From contig CM041465.1 of assembly GCA_023213395.1 (NCBI GenBank), positions 190,285,741 to 190,349,740 on the forward strand: a stretch of 64,000 bases of DNA, written 5' to 3'. The translations under genes and the position numbers were made by a program. Every line of letters begins with the position of its first letter. Within the stretch, counting starts at the first letter, position 1. Positions 48,103-58,765 of the stretch are shown piece after piece. The stretch comes from Cycas panzhihuaensis (lineage: Eukaryota; Cycadophyta). Under the pieces are notes generated by a model. The model ran no database searches. It was not told the origin of the DNA and saw nothing but the letters and a program-made list of their open reading frames with translations.

Positions 48103-49871
48103 CTAGGTCGTCGCCACCGTGTGGGTCCGTGTCCTGCTCCGACTCGACCTCGAGACCATCTGTGCTACTAGATGATCGTATCTGGCCTGGATACGATCCC
48201 GCTCTCCCCGGAGTACCTCCTCTGTCATCCTGAGACGCTTTGTGATGATTATCAACTGGGTCCTGCTCTCGCTATCTCCGCCTACACCACCCTGTGTCTC
48301 TAGAGTCTGGACCCGTCCTCGCAGCTCGTCTCTCTCGCACTGCGCGTCATCCCTCTCACGCCTCGCGTCGTCTCTCTCCTGCTGCAGTCGTCCTTGGGAT
48401 GTGGCATGCTCTTGGGATTCTGCCGCCCATATGTCCCTCACCCTCACCAATGGGGCGAACGCCTCTCTGTGGGCTTCTGTCGCTCTAGGCTCATCGCCTG
48501 CCTGGATAGGCGGTTGTCCCTCTACATACACTTGAGGGAATATCTCCCTTGCCATAGCCTCTATCAGTCTCCTGATCTCTGTTGTACCTGCCAATGCAAC
48601 ACGCCATGTGTCAGTCTATATACCATGATCAAACCAAACCAAACTTCTATCTGGATGCTAAATGACTTTGGAAAAGGTTGGCTCTCACCTCGTGGCCTTT
48701 GATCCTCCGGTCCGGCGACCTCTCCTCCTTGCTCTTCGCCAGCTGCAGGTGCCTCGTCTTCGGGAACCTCCTCTGCCTGGGTCCCTCTCCTCGTGGGGGC
48801 GGCCCCAACTCTCGTCCCTGCGGATCCCATCGCGATCCGTAGCCTACGGGCCCTAGTCACGGGTCCTCTGACCTCGCCCTGTGCTCTTGATGGGCCTGCC
48901 TCTCCTCCCGTGACCCGGATGGACCCTCTGCACATCTGTTGTCACTGAAGGACTGCCTCCCACAGAGGTCGTGGTGGTAGGCCCATTGTCTCCACTATCT
49001 CCATCATCCCGTCATCACTGCTGTCATCTCCGCGGGCACTCCTGCTCACTTGCCTCATCGTCACTATCCCACCTCACCGTCCTGTATGGCTCAGCTATGT
49101 AGTCTGGGAGGGTGAGGAGGTCTAGTGATGTGGCCTCCACCGATCTTCTGATGTGGGCTCTGTCCTCTGTCCCCCTCAGTCGAGTTTGCCATCTGTGGAC
49201 CATCAGGGCCTGATCTGTGATAGGTTGAGGTCCCCCTACTGGTGCCACTGCCGCGAAATGATCAAAATACCAACACTGTAACAGTGTGCTGTATGATAGT
49301 CCTCCTCTGCCGGACGTCCTGATAGTGTCCAGCTGCGTGACTAGGTTCGCCGCTATCAGGGCTGCCCAGTCCATCCTCTCGCCAGCTTCGCATCGGCGAA
49401 CTGCATCCATCCATCCTCCTGGAATCTCTCTATAGTTCTGCTTCCAGGAAATCCGGAACAGAATGCACAGTATGATCATCTTCCTCACTTGAGAAATCCT
49501 GGATAATAGAACTATCTGGAGGGGTGCTCCCCTCCGATCCCACCTGCCAGCTCCTGTGAAGAACAGAGCTAACTCACATGTCTTTGCCTCGGTCTTTGGC
49601 GTCCCGAGTCTCACCGGCCTCCCTGTCGTCGGAACTCCCGATGTCGGATATCCCTCGGCGTGACCATCACATCCCCCACCTATGGTAGGTGGAACACATG
49701 CCTCCTCTGGTCCCAATGGGACACTATATCCACTAGCGACCTGCAGTGCGGCGTGTACTGAGGTGTCTTGAGGGCCTTGTATAGGCCACACCTCTCCAGC
49801 ATGTCCCTATCCTCCTGAGTCATCATCTCCATGTAACTCAGCATAGCCATACCAACGTTCTCGCGATTATC
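48103..49871 (-). pseudogene. Antisense gene of K: plant-mobile-domain-like plus coiled coil, one intron
   Basis: Minus strand, 5' to 3': MTQEDRDMLERCGLYKALK, SLVDIVSHWDQRRHVFHLP then a stop (about 49690-49840), resembling the plant mobile domain; LQIVLLSRISQVRKMIIL, FRISWKQNY, GGWMDAVRRCEAGERMDW, LIAANLVTQLDTIRTSG, PDYIAEPYRTVRW (long open frame 49024-49791); an acidic linker; RGPVTRARRLRI; a frame-preserving intron at 48588-48688; then TTEIRRLIEAMAREIFPQ, YVEGQPPIQAGDEP and a coiled coil of REQ-rich heptads (RRERDDAQCERDELRGRV) ending in HTVATT at 48103. Disabled by one stop in the first block and +1 shifts near 49660 and 49025. The protein is shared with 2083-3917. Position and family suggest a captured host gene. 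Function unknown. Confidence 0.78.
48588..48688 (-). other. GT-AG intron in the antisense gene (K)
   Basis: Minus strand: exon ...aggccacgag, intron gtgagagcc...gcattggcag, exon gtacaacagag. The join makes a Gly codon from g + gt and continues the frame into TTEIRRL. Same position and phase as the intron at 2598-2711. Confidence 0.72.
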
Positions 49872-50020
49872 TCATGAGATGACTGCTCACACCAAAAATA
49901 CCTCAAGTCAGTCTCATGTCAGCTATTATTACCTCTCTCTCTCTCAAATCTCTCCCTGCCTGAGATTTGGGGCTCTTCTGGCCCTCATGTCTATTTTTTT
50001 GCCTTCTGCCTTTGTACCGC

Positions 50021-50050
50021 GCCAAACTTAGCGGTACCGCTAAGTTTGGC
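50021..50050. repeat. Perfect 30-bp palindrome
   Basis: Two 15-base arms, gccaaacttagcggt and its exact reverse complement, with no loop. It lies about 150 bp upstream of the readable start of the antisense gene and about 45 bp before the truncated second RNase H. Confidence 0.97.
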
Positions 50051-50093
50051 ACGGGTCCCGCGGTGATGTGGGGCCCGTGGCAATGATCGCAGC

Positions 50094-50438
50094 CCTTCTG
50101 GACACGATCTCCTCTGCTCTGGGATCTTCCTCCCAGAGGCTACCAACAACGAAGCCGAGTATGCAGCCGTTATTGAAGCCCTCACTAACGCTCTCTGTTT
50201 CCATCATGGACCCATTGTTTTGCTTTGTGACTCTCAAGTTGTGGTGTCTCATCTCACCCAGGTTTACCAGGTGCGATGCCCTCACTTGAGGACTCTTGCT
50301 TCTGTTGCCAGGTCCCTTCTGGCCCACTTTTCTTCTGTTGATATCCAGCATATCCCTCGGGCCCTCAACGCTGAGGCAGATAGCCTTGTTCGCCTCATCC
50401 TTGAGCTCCGCCTCTCCCTTCTTGCTGACCGTCCCTGA
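50094..50438 (+). pseudogene. Second (archaeal-type) RNase H of K, N-terminally truncated
   Basis: An open frame of 114 codons reads PSGHDLLCSGIFLPEATNNE, with NNEAEY (catalytic Glu), CDSQVVVSHL (second Asp), HIPRALNAEADSLVRL (last Asp) and TGA at 50436-50438. The first strand with the catalytic Asp, present in K' as FTDSGS, is missing because a deletion of about 1.07 kb joins 50093 to 50094. There is no start codon. Otherwise it is the cleanest reading frame in the element. Likely inactive. Confidence 0.85.
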
Positions 50439-50826
50439 GGTTTGCCTGGCCTTCCCGTCGCCCAAGCCCCAGGTCGTCTGTCACTTTACTTCGCGATCCG
50501 TTCGAACCTCCGAAACCGGGTTACTAATGAGGTAAAACTATGGTATCCACTATTTGTTCTTTATGTAGCTATGCATGTTCCTTTGCATCCTTTGTGGTGA
50601 GGCGGCCCCTCACTGTCTCATTTTCGATCGGTTTCGGTGGCCCATGGCGGCCCTATGTTGTCTCCACGCCGTTTTCGTATCCACGCTTCACCTTACGACA
50701 CTCATGGCACCCTTGCCTCTTGTTATGATCTTGATTGATATATCTATACACATGTACTCTTGGCGGTTGTGTTGCGGCGATTCGCCATCGCACTGAGCTT
50801 CGGCGGTGAGGCTCGCTACCAGGCAG
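50439..50826 (+). other. 3' untranslated part of K before the LTR
   Basis: No gene. Collinear with 5555-5976 of K'. The polypurine tract is poor in K (ggtgaggctcgctaccaggcag) and clearer in K' (ccaagagggcag). Confidence 0.5.
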
Positions 50827-52643
50827 TGTTTCCCGGCTTCCGGGAATGGATACGGAATCACCGACTCAGGTAAGTGCAGGTATGTCTCTCGCATTATCAT
50901 CGCCTTCTTTTATTGGATGTTTGCTTGCGTATCTGCATGTGTATGACTTTGTGGGCGGCCTTGTAGTCGTCCACACTTATTTTAGCCTATGACGACTATA
51001 GTAGGGGCACACTCCCAGCGAGTGTGGCACCCTGGTGACCGTATTACTTCCCGCATCTGCCCTCCTCCCTCGAGGATCCACTAGGTTTGCGCCACCTCAC
51101 TTGGTGTGATGACTCATCATCGTTTGGTCAACTTGCCACCCCACTCGAGTCCTATTTTTGCTCCTTTGGACCCGTTTTGTTGGCTTGTTTGCTCCCGGGT
51201 AGGTGTTTTAGGCCTATTAGTCTTTTTCATCATCCGCCCCTAACTTTGGGTGGTTGGTGGGCCCCAGCTTCAGCTCTAGGTGCATCTGCAGATTTTCGTG
51301 ATCTGGCCGGAATATCCGCGATGCAAGTGAAATTCCCGTGATACGATTGTCTCGAGTTGTTTTAAAAATCTGCCATGGCAATTTCGCATTTATAGCGAAG
51401 CGCCACGTGGCTCAGCGCTTTATTTCTCTTCGATTCGCCCTAATCGCACGCTTTAGGGTTTTGCTTGAGTCCTTAAGCCCTTTTTGGCTCATTTTCAAGG
51501 ATCTTTTTGCTCACTTTTAGAATTGCTCTCAAGGAAACACTCTCCTGCTCTGCTTTTCTACATTATTCTTTGCATCAATGGACTGCACTCTTCATACCAA
51601 ATGACTCTCCTTTGGCATGGCTGAGACATTCTCCCAGCCCCTCAAATGCCTTGGAGAGGGCCCCTTTGAAGTGGTTTCTAGCTGATCTTCACCCAGGCAG
51701 TCCATAGGCGCCCCAAGTGCAGGTGTTTCCTGTCACATCTCCGTAGCAGGGCCTCAAACCTGCTCTACTTCAGATCTGGGCTGTTTTATCAGCCCCTCTC
51801 TGCTGCCCTTTGGCTGAGGCAAATCCCTTGCCTCTCCCTTTCAGGTACTTGGGAAGCGTGGAGTGCATCGCCCGTGGGCCTAGCTACCAGTAAGCACCTT
51901 CGTATGCGTTATGTTTTCATGCTACTTCATTTCTTAGTTAGCGCTTCCTTGCTTTCTTGGTATCGCATTTGATTTTCCGGGGAAGGTAAGGAAGCCCCCT
52001 CTTCGTCCGCTGCAATATCTCGCATCTAGTACATCGCGCGGAGTGGTTGGGTGCTCCTCGAGAAGGTTACTTCATCTCGCACGCCTTCGCTCCAGGTGCA
52101 CGTTTCGTTCCCCTCTGCTACCCTTTCTTTTCCTTTTATTTCTCTGGTAGTAATTAGTACATTCAAGGATAAAAGGGGAAAATCAGTTTGGTACTTGTTT
52201 GCGATTCGTTTATCTTGTTTCATGCATCTTTATCATTCGTAGGAAAGATTGTAGGAGTCCTCCTCTCCCCTACCTTTCCTCCTCTCTCCTTAACCACACG
52301 AGTGCCTTGCTTCCTGCATCACCTGTGTACCTGGTTAGGTTGTGTAGGATTGCTCTTGGCCTGTCTCCATTAGGTCTTCTCTTCCCCCCTTCTGGCCACC
52401 CAAGGGTGGGAGGGTCCTATTCCCAGGTCAACCCAGGTTTGCCCTACGAACCTTCACCCCTTATTCGAAGTGGTGAAGGGTCACCCGATAGTAGCCATAC
52501 TCCATTGCAGATCCCAAACTCGCTCGGCGCGCAGGCGCTTCTGCGTGTAGTTACCCACCTTTTAGGTCCCACCTTCCATCATTCCACCACTCACTCTCCC
52601 TTACACCTATCAGTTAGGTAGTTATCCTGTAGCAGCGTGTCCA
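50827..52643 (+). repeat. 3' LTR of K
   Basis: 1,817 bp, starts TGTTTCCCGG and ends cgtgtcca, followed by the target duplicate gtagt at 52644-52648. Confidence 0.95.
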
Positions 52644-52648
52644 GTAGT

Positions 52649-53000
52649 ATTATGGGTTTTTTACACAACATATAAAAGAATAATGGGACAAATGCCATTC
52701 TAATTAGCATATGAAATGGAGGCCATCATACTAATAGAATTCAAGATACCAAATATAAGAGTCATTATGACTTACTGACTTGATGAATTTTATTATTTAT
52801 AGGAAAGGTTATGACAATTATTGCAATATAAGGAAATAAGGCATAGGGCAAAATGGTTGTAGAATATTAAAAATATATGATAGAAGGCATAGAACAATTG
52901 CCACCTAAAGTCATCCTAGTTTCAAGAAGGCAACCAAGTTTTGTTATATAATAACAAATTTTGTGCATAAACAGGAAGTTACAAATATGATAATTAAGAC
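52649..53000 (+). pseudogene. Integrase end of H
   Basis: Directly after K and its target duplicate the frame reads LWVFYTTYKRIMGQMPF, then LAYEMEAIILIEFKIPNIRV, matching '[37 protein letters not shown]' of gypsy integrase. The C-terminal part (KEIRHRAKWL, FQEGNQVLLYNNK) follows with several stops. Confidence 0.78.
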
Positions 53001-55189
53001 TATATATCATTGAGAGGATCTTCAATAATGGTTCAGTGAGATTAAAGAAAGTTGATGGGTTATAATTGTTAACCTTGGATACCTAGATATTCTTCAGAAG
53101 AATCTGAGTGGTGGACATCAAGGATGTCAAATTATAGTAGGTATCAAAGATGATCATTACCTATTTTTTATTGAAATAGAAATATACATACATTTTAAGA
53201 GGCATGATGCCAATGTTACCCTAAATTTAAGATGGATTATAACCAAATTGGTTTGAATTCTTGGCCATAAATATTAAATAAAAAATTAAGGAGGTCACCA
53301 CTCATCCCTTTAAGCATCCCTCATTATTGTTGGCCATTTTAATATATTAATGTCTAGGAGTACAACCACCACAATAACCAATTTGACAATAGAAGCCATT
53401 AGTCAAATAGTTGATGGAAGCATTTCTAGACTCTACCTAAGATAAAGAGATTGGCAAGTGAAAAAATAAATAGAGAAGATATTAAAATGGTTACATTAAG
53501 TGATAAGCAACCAAATTCATCATTATTTAAAATAAGTGGTTAGAAAAAATCTCAAAGCTATGGTAAGAAGAGGACAAAGAAGAGGATGTGAACAATGAAC
53601 CTTCATTGGAGGAATGGACCCCCAATTAAAGAAGAATTTCCTCTTATTACTAAACCAAGAGAAATATCCTCATAGGTAGCATCAACAAGATAGAAAAGTC
53701 AACAAATTATCTAGTTACTGGAGGAAATGGAAATAAGTTACAAGGAAAAAATTATCATTTTAAATAAAAAGTTAAAGGAGAGAAATGCAATAATAGCCAC
53801 CCTCACCCAAATCAATGAAGAAATACTAAAAGTAAATAAAGCTTTGTAGAGCTAGGATATAGTAGCCTTGATATAAAGTTGTAGAGAACCAAAATTAAAA
53901 CTTTTAAAATTTTAAACTAAACAAGTGTTCTCAACCCTTTTTATTGACTCATGATAGATGTTGGGGTTAAATTTGATACCTAGGCTATTTTTTATAGTGA
54001 AAAATTAGAAATGCATACTTATCCTAACCTAAGAAATGAACAAATTCATTATGAATAAGACACATAGTGGAATGCATAGAAAAAAAATAGTGGAAAAAGA
54101 TAAAATTGAGCTATCAGGAAATGCATGATAGGATGCATTTTTGAAAGGAATACAACACTGCCGAGAATATATGCAAAATGCATAGTGAGGAACATAAAGC
54201 ATATACACCCAAACTAGAGTCATACTTCTCAAGGATATTGATGTCATCAATGAGGCATGTGTTCATATGGTTATACAAATGAAATAAAGTATAATTAATG
54301 ATGTGTAATATAATCATAGTGAAAAGACACTTTGTTATGAAATAGAATGGTTATAACCATAAGTCATAACCATTCCCCTAAAGGATATACAAATGGGTAT
54401 TTATTAGTATTTTCACACTATTTTAGTGTGATATTCAAGTTATTATATCACATGATATGGTTTTATATGGAATACATGTCAAATGTTTCTTTCTAATAAT
54501 GTACATACATTAACAATCATATTACTTAATGAGTTAATAAGTTACATGGAAATACTATGTATCTTGTGCATAATGATTATTATGTTATGAACTTATATTA
54601 GTATATTGATTAATATGATGGCATGGTAATGATATATGATGGTGACTTGATGTTATGATGTTTATATAAAAAGTGATGACATGACTATATTGACCAAGAC
54701 CTAACTAGACTACTAGATAGTAACCCCCTTAAGAAGTGTACCTTTTTAGGGCAAAAGTTATAAGTCAACACTTTCACTTTTCTACTAAATTATTTGGAAT
54801 ATCATATTATTTAATGGTTTCTATTCTATGCTTTGTCGCATGATTATATACACTACTATAGGCCAAAGGAACATGTTTGTAATTGCATAAGTACCCATAT
54901 TCTCTTGAATTTATCATATCATATGGGAAATATTTCCAATGAATTTATAACATATGACTTAAAACTTTTAAAAATTTTATTTAGATAGCTTGGTGGTTAC
55001 TTAGATGAGTTAGCTTTTTCCATGTGTATTCTATCTTATAATAGGGTTGTAATAATTGGAGATAAACTCAAGTATGAGGACAATATCTTAGTATAAGTTA
55101 AATTCTCCTACAACAATTTGATGAATGTATGTACAAGTAAATTATTGTTCTTCATAGTATATGTTAGGACACCTAAGACTATTGCATAT
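53001..55189. other. Unassigned stretch with a possible coiled-coil remnant
   Basis: No domain recognised. Near 53718-53850 an uninterrupted frame reads LLEEMEISYKEKIIILNKKL and KERNAIIATLTQINEEILKV, which is heptad-like and could be part of a gag-type protein. A short hairpin (cacacta ttt tagtgtg) lies near 54405-54425. The rest is AT-rich with stops in all frames. Confidence 0.35.
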
Positions 55190-55760
55190 TAGGTTCAACA
55201 AAAGACAAATGAATATATGAGTAATGATGTTGAAGTATTTATAGAGAGGTTTAAAAATATACATGAAGAAATTCAACAACAATTAAAAGTCATTTCTTAA
55301 AAATATAAAGAAATAGTTGATCAAACAAGAAGAACTAATAAATTTAATATGGGAGATATTATAATGGTTTATTTATGAAAGAATAGGATTTCAAGAGGAA
55401 CATATAATAAACTTAAATTTAAGAAAATATGATATTAAGAAAAGTAAATCCAAATGGCTATAAAGTTACTCAATAAGCTTGATATGTTTCCCATTTTCAA
55501 TATTACATATTTATATATTTATCATCTAGGTGATAAAGATTATGCAAAACATTTAAATATTAGAAGAAACATGCTGAAAAAGAGAAGAGAAAAGATATAG
55601 GAAATATTAGACAAGTAAGTTATTAAGTCAAAACATGGAAGGTATAATTGACGCCTTATAAAGTAGTAAGGTTTGCTACTAGAAGAAAGTTAGATGAATA
55701 GATGTGGAAAGAAATTGAAAAGATGAATGAGCATGGGATCATTTAATAAATACATCTATT
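55190..55760 (+). pseudogene. Integrase C-terminus and chromodomain of another chromovirus
   Basis: Reads NDVEVFIERFKNIHEEIQQQ, KYKEIVDQTRRTNKFNMGD, MVYL(stop)KNRISRGTYNKL, KIDMFPIFNITYLYIYH-like NVADL block near 55480-55530, then EILDK(stop)VIKSKHGRYN...RLIKW-type chromodomain residues and EES near 55605-55700. The purine tract ctaggggagga follows at 55770-55780. This is the standard chromovirus ending. Everything upstream is missing. Confidence 0.75.
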
Positions 55761-55780
55761 TTCTTATAACTAGGGGAGGA

Positions 55781-56750
55781 TTATCAAGTAACATCATTAT
55801 ATATGTGTATTTTTGTCTATTATACTTTAGGAGAATTTTGCCCATAGAATAGTCAACATGGAAACATAGTTTTAATATGCTTCACATTGAAGACTTTGTA
55901 TATGCTTTGTGAGTTATGGTTCATGATAAATGACTTCATGTAAATTATGTTAGGAAGAATAATTTTATAATCTAGATTCCTAGAGGTGGTGAGTCACAAA
56001 TATATCATGGTTGTTAATTGAAATAGACATGTGGTTATATCAGGAGTAATTTGTAAGTGGGCCAAATGCTTAAAAGAGAAGACAATGTTTGGAACATTTT
56101 TGGACTGAATTGTAATTAAAAACACTACTATTATATTGAGAGACACATGGTATCATTATAAAGACTTCATAGTCAAAAGGTTTTAACATAAGATTTACTA
56201 CTAGGAGAAGACGTTATGAGTAAATAAAGTGCAAAATGAATCTTAGTGTGACGTGGATAGTTCACAAAATGACAATAATACAAGAAAAGTAAAAATTACA
56301 TGGGAAAAAATGCACCAACCAACTAGCATATTAATAAATCATAATAAACTATTCATATGAAGCATGATATGTATGTTGATCCAATGCCAACACTACTTTG
56401 AAGATAGAGATCCTCATATATTTTGTACATATTAAAAAATTAGAAGAAAAATATGATAGATCTTAATGGAATTATTAAAGACTCTCTACGAAGGAGACTT
56501 AAGGAAGACGCAAATTTGTAGTAAAAATCCTATAGTTTAAACTAATAATTATCACAACCATGCTAGCTATTATCTAATACTAACTGTTAAGATCTAACCT
56601 ACCTTGATAACCTTGGATATAATGCGATTAAGATGTAATGGTAAATGCACTATAATTTTTTCACAATTCTAGAACCCAACTATATACTAATATCAAATTT
56701 ACAAAGGCTTTTGTGAGAGTAATGCACAATAGAATAAATACTGAAGGATG
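55781..56750 (+). other. Probable decayed LTR of that chromovirus, then unassigned sequence
   Basis: Sequence after the purine tract should be an LTR (ttatcaagtaacatcat at 55781). No partner copy exists in the window and its end is not visible. No genes are seen up to the target duplicate of J at 56751. Confidence 0.35.
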
Positions 56751-56755
56751 CATAT

Positions 56756-57100
56756 TGTGAAACTATACACACTCAATATGAGAGAAACAAAAATGAACAA
56801 GGATCAAATTTAGTAAAAATCACTTCATTGTATTTCATTAATTTCATATCAAGTGTGTATATCTAATTATAACATTAATCTATTACATGAAATAGGAGTA
56901 CAATGGGTTGATTATATAAAGTGACATATAGCACCATGTATGATCACTTTACAAGGACATTGTAAAGAACATGTATATAATTAACCCCACACATATAAAG
57001 TTTACAACATGAAGTTGTGACTAACCATAAACTATGATAATAGGACCCCCAACTTAAAACATTAAATATCTAAACCAAAATTAAACATTATCTTCCAACA
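56756..57100 (-). repeat. 3' LTR of J
   Basis: 345 bp. Its minus-strand start TGTTGGAAGATAATG follows the purine tract at 57101-57113. Confidence 0.9.
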
Positions 57101-58328
57101 TCCCCTCTTAATCTTTAACTTTTATAATAAAAAACTATATTAAATAAAATTCCTATTAACCATCAATATGTTTCATTGGAAAAAGTTGTTGATGTATATA
57201 TAAATATATTACCATCTACTAGATTACATGGGTGACCAACCACTGTGCCTGCTAGTTGCTTAGGTATTATCTTCGTATATGTGGTTCATCAACATGTAGT
57301 AGATATTTATCTAATACATATCCCAAGAGTAGGATAACCTACTTGACCAAATAGATATTGTAAAGCTAGATATTCTGTCAAATATTAATATCATCTATAC
57401 TACTACATGCTAGTAAAATGTAAGTGATGCTGCACTCATTAGGTAGAACACCAGCTATATAAAGATATCAACATATGAAAGAAGTGATATTCATACCATC
57501 TTTTATAAAAAAAGAAAAGCACCATTACTAATGGTAATGTGGAGGGCAAATTAGTTATGCCTCCAAACCCAAAAATATTACATTTAGATATGGTATAAAT
57601 TGAGATAAAATATAGTACAAAAAACACATTTATAAAACAAAAAATTAGTTAAACATGGCTATTATAATAGTAGTAATAACTATAATTTGTTACATAAATA
57701 ATGCAGTAAATATAGGATCCTGATATAATTAATAAACATGCATGTAAATTTGAAATGTTGCCATAGAAACTTCTCCTTAATAGGTAGATATTAATGCTGC
57801 TAAAGTGATACAATAAGATTGAGTAGATTCATGAGGATCAATAAGTGCATGAGGCTAGCCATATGAAAAATCATTTAGCAGGTCCTAATTTCTAACTTAT
57901 AGTGAGTTTTATTGAATATTCAGTAATAACCTAAATATTTATATTCAAAGAATTATCAAGAATAAGAGTACTTAGTATTGGACATCCACCACCATCACTG
58001 AAGACTTTACAAATTTAGTTTGTTAAGGATTCATGCTCTATCAAGGCAACTTCATGTAAGGAAGGGCATTGTAAAGTTACTGTTGTCAATCTTTGTTGCT
58101 TCTGGGGAACTAATTTCTAGAGTGTATTTGATGTAATATCTATATGGATAAGAATTGGATAACTTATGACATAGATTAAAACTAATGCTTGACTATGTAA
58201 GTTTATCTCAATAAACTATTGATAATTAGTGAGACTTATATGGTGAAGTCTTGGAAGATCTAATGTGATAGAAAAAAACCATGTTGAAGTCCCTTAAGTA
58301 TAGAACATTATGACAAAGCAACCATTGA
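57101..58328 (-). other. J internal 3' part, no genes seen
   Basis: Broken frames in both directions. If the EXO70 reading frame once continued through here to its C-terminus, it is no longer legible. Confidence 0.4.
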
Positions 58329-58765
58329 TGTAATAATGTTTAATGTAGGTCCATTATACACATGCACTTCCCACCATTCACCTACTTTGAGATATGTGAG
58401 ATACACATATATCCACGCTATCCCACTATTAGATGATGTAACAACTTATTGTATGTGATATGCTACTCATGAGGTGATTATCAGTATACATTTGTACTCT
58501 CACCACTTGAGAACTTGAGAGAAAGGAGAGAGGAGAAATATGTAATCTTTATGATCATAAGCAGAGTCCTAACTCCACCTTCTCCCATGGTTTTTCCCAC
58601 ATTGGGTTATCCATGTATAAATCTTAGTGTTTTGTGGTGATGATTATGTTTGATGATGTTTACTTTACATGTTTTATGTTTTATACTCATGAGTTTATAT
58701 TATTGCATCATCTTCATATTTTTAACATGGTATTAGAGCAATCCTGCCATTCCCTATTTTTAACA
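58329..58765 (+). repeat. 5' LTR of B
   Basis: Ends with a 38-nt segment that starts tggtattagagcaatcctg at 58728 and ends tttttaaca at 58765. A second PBS-like sequence, tgctatcatagtag, follows at 58766. Confidence 0.75.

Larger units (their letters stand above)
38711..52643 (+). mobile_element. K: complete Tat-like Ty3/gypsy element with antisense gene
   Basis: A 13,933-bp element with LTRs 38711-40519 and 50827-52643, target duplicates gtagt at 38706-38710 and 52644-52648, a primer binding site and the order gag, PR, RT, RNH, INT, antisense gene, second RNase H, LTR. Base composition (GC-rich, many CpG) contrasts sharply with the AT-rich surroundings. Coding regions have several stops and frameshifts, so K is not autonomous now. 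In the first 300 bp the LTRs differ roughly once per 15-20 bp by eye, so it is not recent. Lineage by inference from the second RNase H, the antisense gene and the RT type (DIFAWDYADMKGIDP). Confidence 0.93.
34560..53000 (+). mobile_element. H: internally deleted Ty3/gypsy element, split by K
   Basis: Left of K: gag, two zinc knuckles, a protease remnant and the first part of RT. Right of K: the last part of integrase. Removing K and one copy of gtagt joins RT residues PIVVV directly to LWVFYTTYK of integrase, so about 2.5 kb of RT-RNH-INT was already missing when K inserted. LTRs of H were not identified. The RT start (DLKGIPPKFGIH) is of a type common in plant gypsy elements. Confidence 0.75.

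Noticed and set aside
48242-48535. Plus-strand Ser/Arg-rich frames opposite the coiled coil of K
   Set aside because: Mirror image of the Arg/Asp/Glu repeats of the antisense coiled coil; no conservation in K'.
54405-54425. Hairpin cacacta ttt tagtgtg as a terminator or regulatory site
   Set aside because: Short inverted repeats of this size are expected by chance in AT-rich DNA, and no gene lies nearby.
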